A stretch of 64,000 nucleotides of DNA. It comes from Clostridia bacterium (GTDB lineage Bacteria; Bacillota; Clostridia; Lachnospirales; Lachnospiraceae). The stretch's first letter is position 1; every line of letters begins with the position of its first letter. The stretch spans positions 1-64,000 of the forward strand of contig QKJQ01000025.1 of assembly GCA_003249225.1 (NCBI GenBank), read 5' to 3'. Below, piece after piece: positions 16,066 to 25,081 of this stretch. The notes below the pieces were generated by a model. That model ran no database searches. It was not told the origin of the DNA and saw only the letters and a list, made by a program, of their open reading frames with translations. Position numbers and translations under genes: made by a program.

Positions 16066-16587
16066 ATGTCGATAGCAGCCGCGGGTCGCATTAGAATGGA
16101 TATGTGTTCAAGTCTGGTCTGCATGGATGTAAGCAGCGATTACGAGATGTCAGGAAGAGTATTTCATTTATACATGGAGGATCCTTTCGATACGTTGGTT
16201 TCTGTCCAAGGAAATCAAATGGGTGGAAGAGTCTACCGAAGTTTTCTTGAACTGATCGACATCCTTGATGAAATCTATGACCGACTTGATTATCCCCAGA
16301 ACAGCGTTGATTACAGAAGCTTTTCAGAAAAAACGCAGCATGAGATCTGCCGGGAATGCATACAGGAAAGCAACCTGATGGGAATGGAAAGCACTTTCCT
16401 GGTCAGAGTTCTCTTTCGTCAGAATGCAAGCTGGCAGGGCAGCATTAAATGGATTGAAAAAAACAGAACCGAAAATTTTCGCAGTGTCATGGAACTTATG
16501 AAGCTCATTCGAAGCACACAAAAGAAAGAAGTATATCCGGATGACCTTAACAACACGCTGATTCAGGAATTTAAACATGCTATGTGA
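16066..16587 (+). CDS. Conserved uncharacterised protein, 173 residues
   Basis: I do not recognise a function. The protein is soluble, with no signal peptide or membrane span. The N-terminal ~60 residues (AAGRIRMDM, HLYMEDPFDTLVSV) look beta-rich. A variable charged middle follows. The C-terminal part contains FLVRVLFRQNASWQGSIKW followed by ENFRSVMELMKLI; I have an impression of similar proteins in other Lachnospiraceae genomes but cannot verify it. The ATG follows AAGGAGGTGG and abuts the stop of a 23-residue ORF. The gene stands alone between the two-component operon and the LPxTG surface protein, with a terminator before it. Confidence 0.7.
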   Translation: MSIAAAGRIRMDMCSSLVCMDVSSDYEMSGRVFHLYMEDPFDTLVSVQGNQMGGRVYRSFLELIDILDEIYDRLDYPQNSVDYRSFSEKTQHEICRECIQESNLMGMESTFLVRVLFRQNASWQGSIKWIEKNRTENFRSVMELMKLIRSTQKKEVYPDDLNNTLIQEFKHAM

Positions 16588-16678
16588 ACTGTTGAATGCA
16601 GATACATTGTAAAGAAGGAAAGCAATACTTTTTCCGGGTTAACCCCATTCCCGTTAAAAAATGAGGCTGAAAATAGGG

Positions 16679-16706
16679 TGCTTGCCTCGCATGAAATGCA
16701 AGTGAA
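16679..16706 (+). repeat. Degenerate leader hairpin upstream of the surface protein
   Basis: CTTGC (16681-16685) pairs with GCAAG (16698-16702) around a loop that begins CTCGCATG. The TGCCTCGC at its 5' side matches the loops at 13611 and 34352. It lacks the TGCGCA pair, so membership in the same family is tentative. Confidence 0.35.
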
Positions 16707-16738
16707 CAACAAAACTATTTTTAGTAAAGGAGATATGT

Positions 16739-19699
16739 ATGAAGGGAAGTAAAAAGGGAAGTAGAAAGAAATTTATGGCAACCATGTTAAGTCTTGTACT
16801 TGCATTGACAATGCTGTTCGGCGGAATGGCAAATGCAGCAACGGCTTATGCAAAACCAACTGAACAGCTTCCGTATGGATTAACAAAACCGGATAAAACT
16901 GCTGTCTGGGAAGATGATACGGCAAAAATAACACTTTCATTCGAACTGAAAAAAACCTCAAATATTATGAAGACTGACATTGTACTTGTACTGGATGTTT
17001 CAGGAAGTATGGGAGACGATGATAAGCTTGACTCAATGAAGGCGGCTGCTTCTGCATTCATTGATCAATACTTCTATACTGATTCAGAGTATAATGATTA
17101 CGTTCGGATTGGATTGGTTGCATTTTCAAAAAATGCACAAATGATCGTCGGCTTGACAAATGATGCAGCAGATTTAAAAGCTGGTATTAATGGTCTTGCG
17201 GTAGATGGCGGAACCAACATACAGGCAGGTTTGCATCTGGCAGATCAGATGCTTGACAGCAGTGAAGGCAATAAATATGTGATTCTGCTTTCTGACGGAG
17301 AGCCTACGTATAGTTATAAACCGTTGAGCTACAGCAATTCCTCTGGGCTGATAACAGGCTTTGACTATGGCACAAGTATGGGCGATGGAACGAACTACCT
17401 GTATTATGGAAGCTATCCGGGGCATGTGACTGCAAATGTATCGTGGGATTTTCCGGATATGTTCTGGAAGGACAGTGCTGGGAATCAATATAATAGCAGT
17501 CTTGTGTACGACAAACATTTTTATGACCATGGTTTTAGTGCAACGGGAAAAGTTGATGTTAACAATCATGGGCTTTCGAGCATTTCAGAAGCAATGTTCT
17601 TAAAAGAAAATGGAATTGAAATCTTCACGATCAATTTTGACGCCAGCAGCAATCCAAACTCCGTCTATGTAATGAATGGGGTTGCCTCGGATGCCAGTCA
17701 TGCATTTTCGACAGGTGTTACAGGTGCTTCAGAAATATTTACGGCGATCAGTGCGGCAATCAAAACAACGATTGAGAGTTGCGGCGTTGTTGTAAGTGAC
17801 GAAATTCCTTCGTATTTTAAGGTTGTAACCGGTTCTGTTCTTGTACAGAAAGAGATTACAGTTAACGCTGTACCACATTCGTATAAAAAACTCGTTGACT
17901 ATGATGATGTAATTATTGATACCGACAATGGCATGGTCGTTGTAAAATTCTTTGACAGCATTTCCGGGAAATTTGAGATTACCTTTGATCTGGCTGTTAA
18001 TGCCTCTGCCGATGATATAATTGCAGAAGGATTTGATTATGAATTTGGTTTTATTCAGGATGTTGTTACGAATACAAAAGCAACCTTAGATTACTGGCAG
18101 CACAAAGAGAAACACGAATATACCTTTAAAGTGCCGACCGTTGATATTCCTGCCTATTCTTATGAGATAGTGTCAGAATTTGAGGAAATACCGGACGGTA
18201 CTCCAGTTCCGGATCCGGATCCGATAATCGGACATCAGTTTTTATGGCTGGATACCAGTTTTACGCTTGGCGCATTCCTGCACTACCTTGATCCGGTCGT
18301 AACAATGGAAGGAATTCCGGTGGTATTTATATTAGGAGGTCCGTTGCCTCCTCCGATCATCTTACCTGAAATTCAGCTGTATCCGGAGAATAATGTTTAT
18401 ACATTTGGATACAATGGATTTACAAGAGATATCCATATTGATGCATATTATGAACTGGAAATGGTTGACTATTCTTTCTCAACGTTCAACAATGGAAATG
18501 ATGGATCTACCGTGCTTCTGGACGAAGGCGAAGTTAAATACAGCACCGCAGTACCGGTTCCTGTAACACCATCTGCCATTGCAGTCTCAGGTGCAGTATT
18601 CAAGGGCCTGCTGACAAGCGGATGGCCGGCTGCCGACCCTGTCAGGATTTATACAGATACTGATTTTGTTCTGGGTTATGATTATGATACAACCTTCAAC
18701 GTTACCTATATACTGGTATCTGTTATTGATGGAGTAGGAGGCAGTTCCGTCGTTGGAAACGAAGTGGTTGTCAGTGGCTCGTCCCTTGCGGCAATACCGA
18801 CTGTCACCATTCCATTAGTGTATCAGACGGATAAATATGTAACGAATTTAAGCGCTGACTGGGATAAAGATACCAGTCTGCCGATTACAGACGATAGTAC
18901 ATTCTATAAGTATCTTACTGTTATAACCAAACAGTTCAAAGTAAGATTCTTTGATGCAGAAGATGTACAGATCGGTGCAACACAGGATGTTATTTATGGT
19001 GAAGCAGCGATAACACCGACACCTTGGCCTGAAAAAGACCCAGAGATCAGTGGAAATGTAAAGACCTACTTTTTCTTCTCCGGCTGGGATAAAGATACCA
19101 GTTCAGTAAAACAGGATCTTGACGTATATCCGGTATTCGAGACAGAAGAAGAGACTTTGTATTATACTGTTATATTCAGGAACTGGGATGGCTCCATCCT
19201 TAGTTCGCAGTTTGTTGATCCGGGAGATGCAGCTGTAGCACCGGCTACACCTTCCAAACCATCGGATGCAACCTACTATTATTTGTTTGCCGGCTGGGAC
19301 AGAGCTTTTAATAATGTACAGAGCGACCTGGTCGTAACAGCGACCTATAATCAATATGTAAGATCTGTACCAACCGCAGTTCCGACTGCAACACCGGAAC
19401 CGACCACGGAACCTACGGTAACACCGACACCAATCGAGATAATTGAAGAAGGAACCCCGGAGAGTGCCATTACACCGACCGCAGAACCGACTGCAACACC
19501 GGAACCGACAGTAACGCCGGTACCAACACAAGAACCTTTGCTTGAAATCGAAGAAGATTTGATTGCTGAGAGCAGCGCAGACACCTTGCCACAGACTGGA
19601 ACTTCTTATGAAATGCTTATGTATCTGCTCGGTGCAGCACTGACAATGTCGGGCGCACTGGCATTTAAGAAATCAAAAAAAGAGGAACCGGAGAAATAA
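16739..19699 (+). CDS. LPxTG-anchored VWA-domain surface protein
   Basis: A 986-residue cell-wall-anchored protein, probably an adhesin. It has a signal peptide (about 1-38) and a VWA domain at about 78-345 with the MIDAS start D86-V-S88-G-S90 and later TDAAD/SDG segments. Collagen-binding/Ig-like regions follow, then about three repeats of the type VRFFDAEDVQIG...F.GWDKD...VYPVFE and VIFRNWDGSIL...FAGWDRA (InlB B-repeat-like). A Thr-Pro-Glu-rich stalk (ATPEPTTEPTVTPTP type) precedes LPQTG, a hydrophobic span and a Lys-rich tail for sortase anchoring. ATG 16739 follows AAAGGAGA. No sortase gene is adjacent. Pilus-tip-like function is possible but not shown. Confidence 0.93.
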   Translation: MKGSKKGSRKKFMATMLSLVLALTMLFGGMANAATAYAKPTEQLPYGLTKPDKTAVWEDDTAKITLSFELKKTSNIMKTDIVLVLDVSGSMGDDDKLDSMKAAASAFIDQYFYTDSEYNDYVRIGLVAFSKNAQMIVGLTNDAADLKAGINGLAVDGGTNIQAGLHLADQMLDSSEGNKYVILLSDGEPTYSYKPLSYSNSSGLITGFDYGTSMGDGTNYLYYGSYPGHVTANVSWDFPDMFWKDSAGNQYNSSLVYDKHFYDHGFSATGKVDVNNHGLSSISEAMFLKENGIEIFTINFDASSNPNSVYVMNGVASDASHAFSTGVTGASEIFTAISAAIKTTIESCGVVVSDEIPSYFKVVTGSVLVQKEITVNAVPHSYKKLVDYDDVIIDTDNGMVVVKFFDSISGKFEITFDLAVNASADDIIAEGFDYEFGFIQDVVTNTKATLDYWQHKEKHEYTFKVPTVDIPAYSYEIVSEFEEIPDGTPVPDPDPIIGHQFLWLDTSFTLGAFLHYLDPVVTMEGIPVVFILGGPLPPPIILPEIQLYPENNVYTFGYNGFTRDIHIDAYYELEMVDYSFSTFNNGNDGSTVLLDEGEVKYSTAVPVPVTPSAIAVSGAVFKGLLTSGWPAADPVRIYTDTDFVLGYDYDTTFNVTYILVSVIDGVGGSSVVGNEVVVSGSSLAAIPTVTIPLVYQTDKYVTNLSADWDKDTSLPITDDSTFYKYLTVITKQFKVRFFDAEDVQIGATQDVIYGEAAITPTPWPEKDPEISGNVKTYFFFSGWDKDTSSVKQDLDVYPVFETEEETLYYTVIFRNWDGSILSSQFVDPGDAAVAPATPSKPSDATYYYLFAGWDRAFNNVQSDLVVTATYNQYVRSVPTAVPTATPEPTTEPTVTPTPIEIIEEGTPESAITPTAEPTATPEPTVTPVPTQEPLLEIEEDLIAESSADTLPQTGTSYEMLMYLLGAALTMSGALAFKKSKKEEPEK

Positions 19700-19741
19700 T
19701 TTGACGGGATGAAAAATCCCAGGGCGGAGAAGTAGAAGTGC

Positions 19742-19775
19742 AAAAGACCTGTCACATAACGTGGCAGGTCTTTTT
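19742..19775 (+). terminator. Bidirectional terminator overlapping the end of the convergent gene
   Basis: AAAGACCTGTCAC and GTGGCAGGTCTTT form a 13-bp stem with one wobble, a 5-nt loop and a T-run. It follows the LPxTG gene. The last codons and the stop codon (19752) of the minus-strand cyclodeaminase-like gene lie inside the hairpin, so two genes share one compact terminator. Confidence 0.8.
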
Positions 19776-20702
19776 ATAGAGATAATCGGCGCAAATAAGA
19801 TCTTCAACAGCAATACCAAGCGAATCAAAAAGTGTGATCTGTTTATCATCTTCACGCCCTATAGCAGTGCCGTTGATCAATTCACCTATACTGCCAAGAA
19901 TGTGATCTTTTGTGATTCGTCCCTCCTGCAACGGGATAAGATATTCACCGCTTTCTGCTTCGCAGGCTTCGCGCTGATCGACATATAGCCTTGATTTTGC
20001 GACGAGTGCAGAATCAACCTCACGGCTTATCGGGCTGCAGGTTCCGACTGCGTTGATGTGTGTTCCGGGGCGGACCCAATCCGATTTCAGAATTGGGTCT
20101 TTCGTTCTGCAGACGCTGCAGATAATGTCAGCTTCCTTAACAGCATCCTCTATGGTAGTAGAAACATAAAAGCTGCAAGCATACTGATGCTTTACTTCCT
20201 CAATGAATCTTTCGGCATTTTCTCTATGGTAGCTCCATACAGTGACGTTTGTAATATCCCTTATGCATGTCATCGCGGCAAGATGAGATCTGGCCTGTGC
20301 GCCGGACCCCAGGATCGTCAGCTTATGAGCATCTTTCCTGGCTAACAGGTCGGTAGCAGCAGCACTTGCGGCACCGGTCCGGATCTCTGTGATGGCACTG
20401 GCTTCGACCATGGCGACCGGGGTACCGTGTGCTGCTTCAAAAAGCATAACGTAACCCTGATGGGAAGGGAACCCTTCTTTTGAGTTCCCGGGACAGACTG
20501 AAATAATTTTCGCACCAAAACAATGATTGGATTCAAGATAGCAGGGCATAAAGGCAAAAGCGCCGAACGGGAGCCCCATTCCGGTTCTGACGACCTGCTT
20601 TGTCAGTCCCTTTTCCATATCAGAAAATGCTTTTTTCATGAGTTCGATGCATATGGGATATGTCAGATTTTTCTCAACTTCTTCTTTTTCAATGATTTTC
20701 AT
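19752..20702 (-). CDS. Ornithine cyclodeaminase/mu-crystallin family protein
   Basis: A 316-residue NAD(P)-binding enzyme. Family members make proline from ornithine or reduce cyclic imines/ketimines. Recognisable features are the N-terminal catalytic region with ITEIRTGAASAAAT, the Rossmann motif LGSGAQARSH, INAVGTCSP (family usually has a conserved aspartate-rich end to this segment) and TLFDSLGIAVEDL near the C-terminus. It lies 60 bp downstream of the minus-strand amidohydrolase, with which it is probably co-transcribed. A role in recycling amino acids or imino acids released from peptides is the likely context; exact substrate unknown. Confidence 0.87.
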   Translation of the reverse strand: MKIIEKEEVEKNLTYPICIELMKKAFSDMEKGLTKQVVRTGMGLPFGAFAFMPCYLESNHCFGAKIISVCPGNSKEGFPSHQGYVMLFEAAHGTPVAMVEASAITEIRTGAASAAATDLLARKDAHKLTILGSGAQARSHLAAMTCIRDITNVTVWSYHRENAERFIEEVKHQYACSFYVSTTIEDAVKEADIICSVCRTKDPILKSDWVRPGTHINAVGTCSPISREVDSALVAKSRLYVDQREACEAESGEYLIPLQEGRITKDHILGSIGELINGTAIGREDDKQITLFDSLGIAVEDLICADYLYKKTCHVM

Positions 20703-20762
20703 GGTAAAACCTTTCCTCTTTCAGGTAATGAAGGACCGGATCGACACAAAGACTTTTTGACT

Positions 20763-21980
20763 TTATAAAGTGTTTTTTACAATGTGCCCATCTGCGATGA
20801 CAAGACTTATATTCGCTGCATCAGCAAGGCAGCTGATATCTTCGAGCGGATTGCCCTTTGTTACGGTGATGTCTGCTATCTTTCCTGCTTCCAGTGTTCC
20901 CAGATCATCCATCTTCATAAGATAAGCTGCGTTTGCCGTTCCGGCTTTGATTGCTTCCATTTCTGTCATTCCAGCTTCAACCATCGCTTCAAATTCACGT
21001 CCGAGTTTCAGATAAGGAGTGTTCGAAGAATTCGAAAAATCAGTACCAAGAGCAATTCGGATACCGGCTTTTCTTGCCATTTCGATCGTTTTGCGGTTCG
21101 CATCTGCGCAAAGCATTGTTTTTTCGCGCATCCAGGAAGGGAATCCCGGCAGGTTTGCAACATTAAGTGAGATCCACAGGGTTGTAACGAGGGTCAGATC
21201 CTTTTCTGCCATAAGATCAATTTCGCGCTGTGTGAGCATGACCCCGTGTTCAATGCATTCGACGCCGGCAAGAATGGATTGGTAGGCTCCTTCGTATCCG
21301 GTGCAGTGAGCGCACACATAGGTATGATGGCGTTTTGCTTCGTCAACAATTGCTTTTAATTCTTCGGGAGAGAACTGAACATCATCCACGCGGTCAGTCG
21401 GAGAGGATACACCTCCGGTCGCACAGATTTTTATAAATTTTGCTCCCTGACGAAACTGATTGCGAACCCCTTTGATGCATTCGTCAACACCATCCATTAA
21501 ATAAGAAAGATGATCATTTTCATTAAAGTGCTGCATTGTGACCGAAGGATCAAAATCAACATGTCCTGAGGTTATTCCCAGTACTTTGCCTCCCGGCATA
21601 ATTCTTGGACCCTTTAGGATTCCCCGGCTGACTGCGCGAGACAGGTAAAAACCGGCTTCCGACATATCTCTTATACCGGTAAAACCAGCTTCGAGAAGCA
21701 GGCTAAGCTGATAGGCAGCCCCTAAAAGCTGATCACCGAACAGATTTCCGTTTGCCCAGTCACCGGCATCCTGATTTCCGGTAAGATGAGCATGGCAGTC
21801 AATGAATCCCGGAAGTATGGTGCCATTACCGGCAGAAAGAATCTGTGCCTCTGTTGGAATCGTGTAGTCTTTTTCTTCACCGGCGAATAGAATCCGGTTT
21901 TCTTCAAAGGCCAAAAGTCCGTTCTCAATTGCCTGATCTTCCACCCCGTTTATAAGTCTTCCTTTTATTACTGTAATCAT
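20763..21980 (-). CDS. Metal-dependent amidohydrolase (imidazolonepropionase/prolidase-like)
   Basis: A 405-residue TIM-barrel hydrolase. The metal site is visible as GFIDCHAHLTG (H-x-H), a lysine in KFIKICATGG, the histidines of YVCAHCTG and CIEHG, and the terminal aspartate in ALGTDFSNS. The N- and C-terminal beta-sandwich halves (GRLINGVEDQAIENG and GKIADITVTKGNPLEDI) are typical of subfamilies that include Xaa-Arg/Xaa-Lys dipeptidases. Start 21980 (MITVIKG) is favoured by ATGGAGA upstream. Its promoter faces away from the peptide transporter and carries the same candidate operator. A dipeptidase or N-acyl amino-acid hydrolase role is plausible. Confidence 0.87.
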   Translation of the reverse strand: MITVIKGRLINGVEDQAIENGLLAFEENRILFAGEEKDYTIPTEAQILSAGNGTILPGFIDCHAHLTGNQDAGDWANGNLFGDQLLGAAYQLSLLLEAGFTGIRDMSEAGFYLSRAVSRGILKGPRIMPGGKVLGITSGHVDFDPSVTMQHFNENDHLSYLMDGVDECIKGVRNQFRQGAKFIKICATGGVSSPTDRVDDVQFSPEELKAIVDEAKRHHTYVCAHCTGYEGAYQSILAGVECIEHGVMLTQREIDLMAEKDLTLVTTLWISLNVANLPGFPSWMREKTMLCADANRKTIEMARKAGIRIALGTDFSNSSNTPYLKLGREFEAMVEAGMTEMEAIKAGTANAAYLMKMDDLGTLEAGKIADITVTKGNPLEDISCLADAANISLVIADGHIVKNTL

Positions 21981-22035
21981 ATATTCTCCATTCTGCACTG
22001 AGATGCTTATGCAATATTTTGTCCATAACTGAACA

Positions 22036-22042
22036 GTTCAAC
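22036..22042. promoter_or_regulatory. Candidate GntR-type operator core, minus-strand promoter
   Basis: GTTCAAC (GT-N3-AC, the core shared by FadR/GntR operators) lies seven bases downstream of the minus-strand -10 box, at the expected start of transcription. An identical core is found at 22140 on the other side of the divergent region. Confidence 0.45.
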
Positions 22043-22049
22043 TAAGATG

Positions 22050-22078
22050 AAAATACCAAAAATACTGGCTTTTGTCAA
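22050..22078 (-). promoter_or_regulatory. Promoter of the amidohydrolase/cyclodeaminase genes
   Basis: Read on the minus strand: TTGACA (22078-22073), a 17-base spacer and TATTTT (22055-22050). This is a good sigma-A promoter about 65 bases upstream of the amidohydrolase start. Confidence 0.7.
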
Positions 22079-22100
22079 TAAAATCAGACAAGAAAAGTTG

Positions 22101-22129
22101 TTGACATGCTCAGATGCCGATGCTATAAT
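22101..22129 (+). promoter_or_regulatory. Consensus sigma-A promoter of the peptide transporter
   Basis: TTGACA (22101-22106), exactly 17 bases, TATAAT (22124-22129). This is a perfect consensus promoter, so the operon would be strongly expressed unless repressed. It reads into the binding-protein gene at 22233. Confidence 0.9.
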
Positions 22130-22135
22130 CATCTA

Positions 22136-22152
22136 AACTGTTCAACGGTTTA
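22136..22152. promoter_or_regulatory. Candidate operator at the start site of the transporter promoter
   Basis: An imperfect palindrome AAACTGTT-C-AACGGTTT with the core GTTCAAC at 22140-22146 begins six bases after the -10 box, ideal for a repressor. The inverted 9-mer AACTGTTCA at 22136-22144 is matched by TGAACAGTT at 22030-22038 beside the divergent promoter. Confidence 0.5.
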
Positions 22153-22232
22153 AGAATGCATGGGAATAGGGCAAAACAGACCATCATTCACACTTACATT
22201 GCGCAGGAGTAAGCGCAGAAACGGAGAATATT

Positions 22233-24056
22233 ATGAGAAAGATGATGAAAAAGTCATTTGCTGTAACGTTACTGCTTGCGATGCTTATTGGCACGCTCGG
22301 AGGATGCGGTACGACAGCAGATAAGACAAGCAACGCTGGAAACAGTACTGCAGCAGATGCAGGAAACAACACGGCAGACAGCGAAAATGCGACACCGACA
22401 ACAACAGAATCAGCTACAACGGATACAACGGTAACCGAAACCCCTGTGGAACAAGAAACACTTGACACATTCCGGTTTGTAGCAACAGAGCCAAACACAT
22501 TGAACATGATCGAGTCAACTTCAAACCTTGACACGTATGTGTTCTATCTGACCAGCGCAATGCTGTATCGTTCCATAGACGGCGTTGTAACTCCTGAAGT
22601 TTGCGACACTCTTACTGTTTCTGATGACAGAATGACCTATACATACACAATCAAAGAGGCAACCTATTCAGACGGAACCAAGATCACTGCAGACGATTTT
22701 GTATACTATCTTGTTAAAAAATACTTAACTTCAGAGAACTGTACTTATTTTGTCGGCGGTGAAGATACGTATAACAATTCACTTGAAACTTGCGAAGGTA
22801 TTTATTCTGTGGATGAAAGCACCTTTGTTATTACCATGACAAGCCCAATTGTTACCTTTAACGGACAGCTTGAGATTTATCCGCTTCAGAAAGCATTTGT
22901 TGAAGCAAAAGGAGAAGCACTCGGCGGTACACCGGCAGACCTTTTGTACTCCGGTCCTTACCTTCTGACTGACTGGGTCGTTGGATCTTCTATGACATTT
23001 GTTAAGAATGATTCCTATATTAATGCAGATACATTATTCCCGACACAGAACCTGACGTTAGTTGTTTCATCAGATGCTTCCACTACATATTCTATGTATC
23101 AGAATGGCGAAGTGGATGCTATCATTAATGTTAACAAAGATTTATATGAACTGATCGATCAGGCAGACTGTACCTATTACAGCGCCGACAGCCTCTGGGG
23201 AATTGAATATAACACAACCGGCTTTACTTATACCGATGGCGATGGTTTTGTATCCAGAGGAGATGAAGTTTCTGCACTTATGAAGAACCTGAACTTCAGA
23301 AAAGCCTTATCCTATGCGATCAACCGTTCCGCAGTTGCAGCCGTAGTCGATCCTACGAGCACAGTAGCTGACCGCTATGTATCAACTTCTGTAAAAGGAA
23401 CTGGTGACGCTGCTTATGTTGACGAATACACTCTTGAGAATACAGCTCCGCTGGAAGGTGATGCAGAAGCTGCCGTGGGGTATCTGAATGCGGCATTAGC
23501 TGAACTTGGTTACTCCGATGTTTCACAGCTTCCGGAGCTCTCATTCTTAACGTTTGACAGTGCCAGTCAGTCAATGTATGTTGAGACCGTTGTTTCACTC
23601 TGGAAGAGCGTTCTTGGACTTGAAAATGTTACGATCAACTTACAGCCGATCCAGTCCGCTATTATGTCAATGGTTTACATGAATTACGATATCTACTTAC
23701 AGCAGCTCTCGATGAATCCGGATGATATGCTGGAGCAGCTCGGTTTCTGGAAAACAACCGGTGGCGTTTCCGACGTTGCAGGCTTCCAGGCAAGTGGTGT
23801 ACCGTCATTCATGGCTTCCATGCATGCAGATGAAGCATATGATACTCTTGTGACTGACGCTTACACAGAATTTGATGATGCTGCAAGATTCTCCATGGTA
23901 CAGCAGGCTGAGCAGCTGCTTTACGATTCTTATACATTTTTCCCTGCAATGGCTGGCGGTGGTTACTATGCAACCAAGAGTTATGTGGAAGGATACTACA
24001 GCACGTACGGTGAAAATGGTTATGGATTTGCCAACCTTGTTGTATATGCGCACTAA
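22233..24056 (+). CDS. Oligopeptide-type ABC transporter binding lipoprotein (SBP family 5)
   Basis: A 607-residue extracellular lipoprotein that captures peptides or similar solutes. The signal peptide ends in the lipobox LGGC (Cys about residue 27). A Thr/Ala/Asn-rich linker follows, then the two-lobed family-5 fold with segments such as SDGTKITADDFVYYL and LNFRKALSYAINRSAVAAVV. It is the first gene of a five-gene importer behind a consensus promoter. The leader contains a GCGCAG-N6-GCGCAG pair before ACGGAG. A terminator-like hairpin follows the stop codon. Specificity (oligopeptide, dipeptide or nickel) cannot be read from sequence; the peptidase neighbours favour peptides. Confidence 0.92.
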   Translation: MRKMMKKSFAVTLLLAMLIGTLGGCGTTADKTSNAGNSTAADAGNNTADSENATPTTTESATTDTTVTETPVEQETLDTFRFVATEPNTLNMIESTSNLDTYVFYLTSAMLYRSIDGVVTPEVCDTLTVSDDRMTYTYTIKEATYSDGTKITADDFVYYLVKKYLTSENCTYFVGGEDTYNNSLETCEGIYSVDESTFVITMTSPIVTFNGQLEIYPLQKAFVEAKGEALGGTPADLLYSGPYLLTDWVVGSSMTFVKNDSYINADTLFPTQNLTLVVSSDASTTYSMYQNGEVDAIINVNKDLYELIDQADCTYYSADSLWGIEYNTTGFTYTDGDGFVSRGDEVSALMKNLNFRKALSYAINRSAVAAVVDPTSTVADRYVSTSVKGTGDAAYVDEYTLENTAPLEGDAEAAVGYLNAALAELGYSDVSQLPELSFLTFDSASQSMYVETVVSLWKSVLGLENVTINLQPIQSAIMSMVYMNYDIYLQQLSMNPDDMLEQLGFWKTTGGVSDVAGFQASGVPSFMASMHADEAYDTLVTDAYTEFDDAARFSMVQQAEQLLYDSYTFFPAMAGGGYYATKSYVEGYYSTYGENGYGFANLVVYAH

Positions 24057-24074
24057 TTTATAAAGATTGAAGAA

Positions 24075-24118
24075 GGGAAAATACTGCTGTGCTTCTTGCA
24101 GCGTATTTTCTCGTTCTT
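24075..24118 (+). terminator. Attenuator-like terminator after the peptide-binding protein
   Basis: GAAAATACTGCTG pairs with CAGC-GTATTTTC (one bulge) around a loop, followed by a T-rich stretch. As in the sugar operon, the binding-protein gene is separated from the permease genes by a hairpin, which would lower permease and ATPase expression relative to the receptor. Confidence 0.65.
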
Positions 24119-24151
24119 TTTAAGTCCCATTGACGAAAGAAGGACAACGGA

Positions 24152-25069
24152 ATGATAAAATATGTAGCAAAAAGATTACTAATTTCGCTGGCAACTGTCT
24201 GGGCCATAGCAACGATTTGTTTCTTTCTGATTCGCCTGCTTCCTGGAAATCCGTTCATTGTTGCCAATCCGCTGGATATAACGAACGCAGAAAAAATGAT
24301 GGAGTATTACGGATTGAATGACCCGGTCTGGATGCAGTATGTCCGCTTCATGAACAGTCTGCTTCATCTTGATTTTGGTTATTCTCTGGCTCATGCTGGA
24401 AGATCCGTGAATGAAGTCATTGCACAGTACTTCCCGGTAACGGCACAGCTTGCGATACAGGCTATGCTGTTTGGTATACCGACAGGTACCCTGCTTGGCA
24501 TACTATCTGCATACAAACGAGGCGGTTCAGTTGATATCTTTGCACAGCTGATGACCATTCTGACAACAGCGATACCGGCTTATGTTCTTGCGGCGATTCT
24601 GCAGCTCGTGCTGTCGGTAAAGCTTGGGTGGTTTCCTGCCAGTGGATGGGAGACTCAGAAATACACGATTCTGCCGACCCTATGTCTTTCGCTTGGAATG
24701 ATTTCGGGACATTGCCGTGGTATGAGGACCCTGATGCTGGAGGTTGGGCAGCAGGACTACCTAAAGACGGCAAAGGCAAAAGGGCTTTCGGAAGTCCGTA
24801 TCATATTTTTTCATCAGATCCGTAATGCACTTCTTCCGATGGTAACGAACCTTGGTCTTGAGATAGCTGGACTGTTAATGGGCTCCTTTGTGATTGAAAA
24901 GATCTTTTCGGTACCGGGGCTTGGAAAATATTTTGTGAACTCAATCAATGAACTGGATTATACCATGGCGATGGGGCTTGTAGTATTTCAGGCAGTCGTT
25001 GTAGTGGCAGCAAATTTTGTTGTGGATATATTATATGTTTTAATAGATCCGCGTGTGAAGTTAGACTAA
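24152..25069 (+). CDS. Peptide ABC transporter permease, DppB/OppB type
   Basis: First membrane subunit of the importer, 305 residues with six predicted spans. The N-terminus is typical (MIKYVAKRLLISLATVWAIA), followed by the RLLPGNPF segment. The ATPase-docking loop is YLKTAKAKGLSEVRIIFFHQIRNALLP, and the C-terminal part has EKIFSVPGLGKYFVNSI. The start at 24152 follows AAAGAAGGA. It is 12 bp upstream of the DppC-type gene. Confidence 0.93.
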   Translation: MIKYVAKRLLISLATVWAIATICFFLIRLLPGNPFIVANPLDITNAEKMMEYYGLNDPVWMQYVRFMNSLLHLDFGYSLAHAGRSVNEVIAQYFPVTAQLAIQAMLFGIPTGTLLGILSAYKRGGSVDIFAQLMTILTTAIPAYVLAAILQLVLSVKLGWFPASGWETQKYTILPTLCLSLGMISGHCRGMRTLMLEVGQQDYLKTAKAKGLSEVRIIFFHQIRNALLPMVTNLGLEIAGLLMGSFVIEKIFSVPGLGKYFVNSINELDYTMAMGLVVFQAVVVVAANFVVDILYVLIDPRVKLD

Positions 25070-25081
25070 AGGAGAAGGCGT

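Noticed and set aside
19103..19531. A 142-residue minus-strand frame rich in Cys, Arg and Gly inside the surface protein gene.
   Set aside because: It is a shadow of the repetitive Thr-Pro-Glu stalk and beta-repeat coding sequence.
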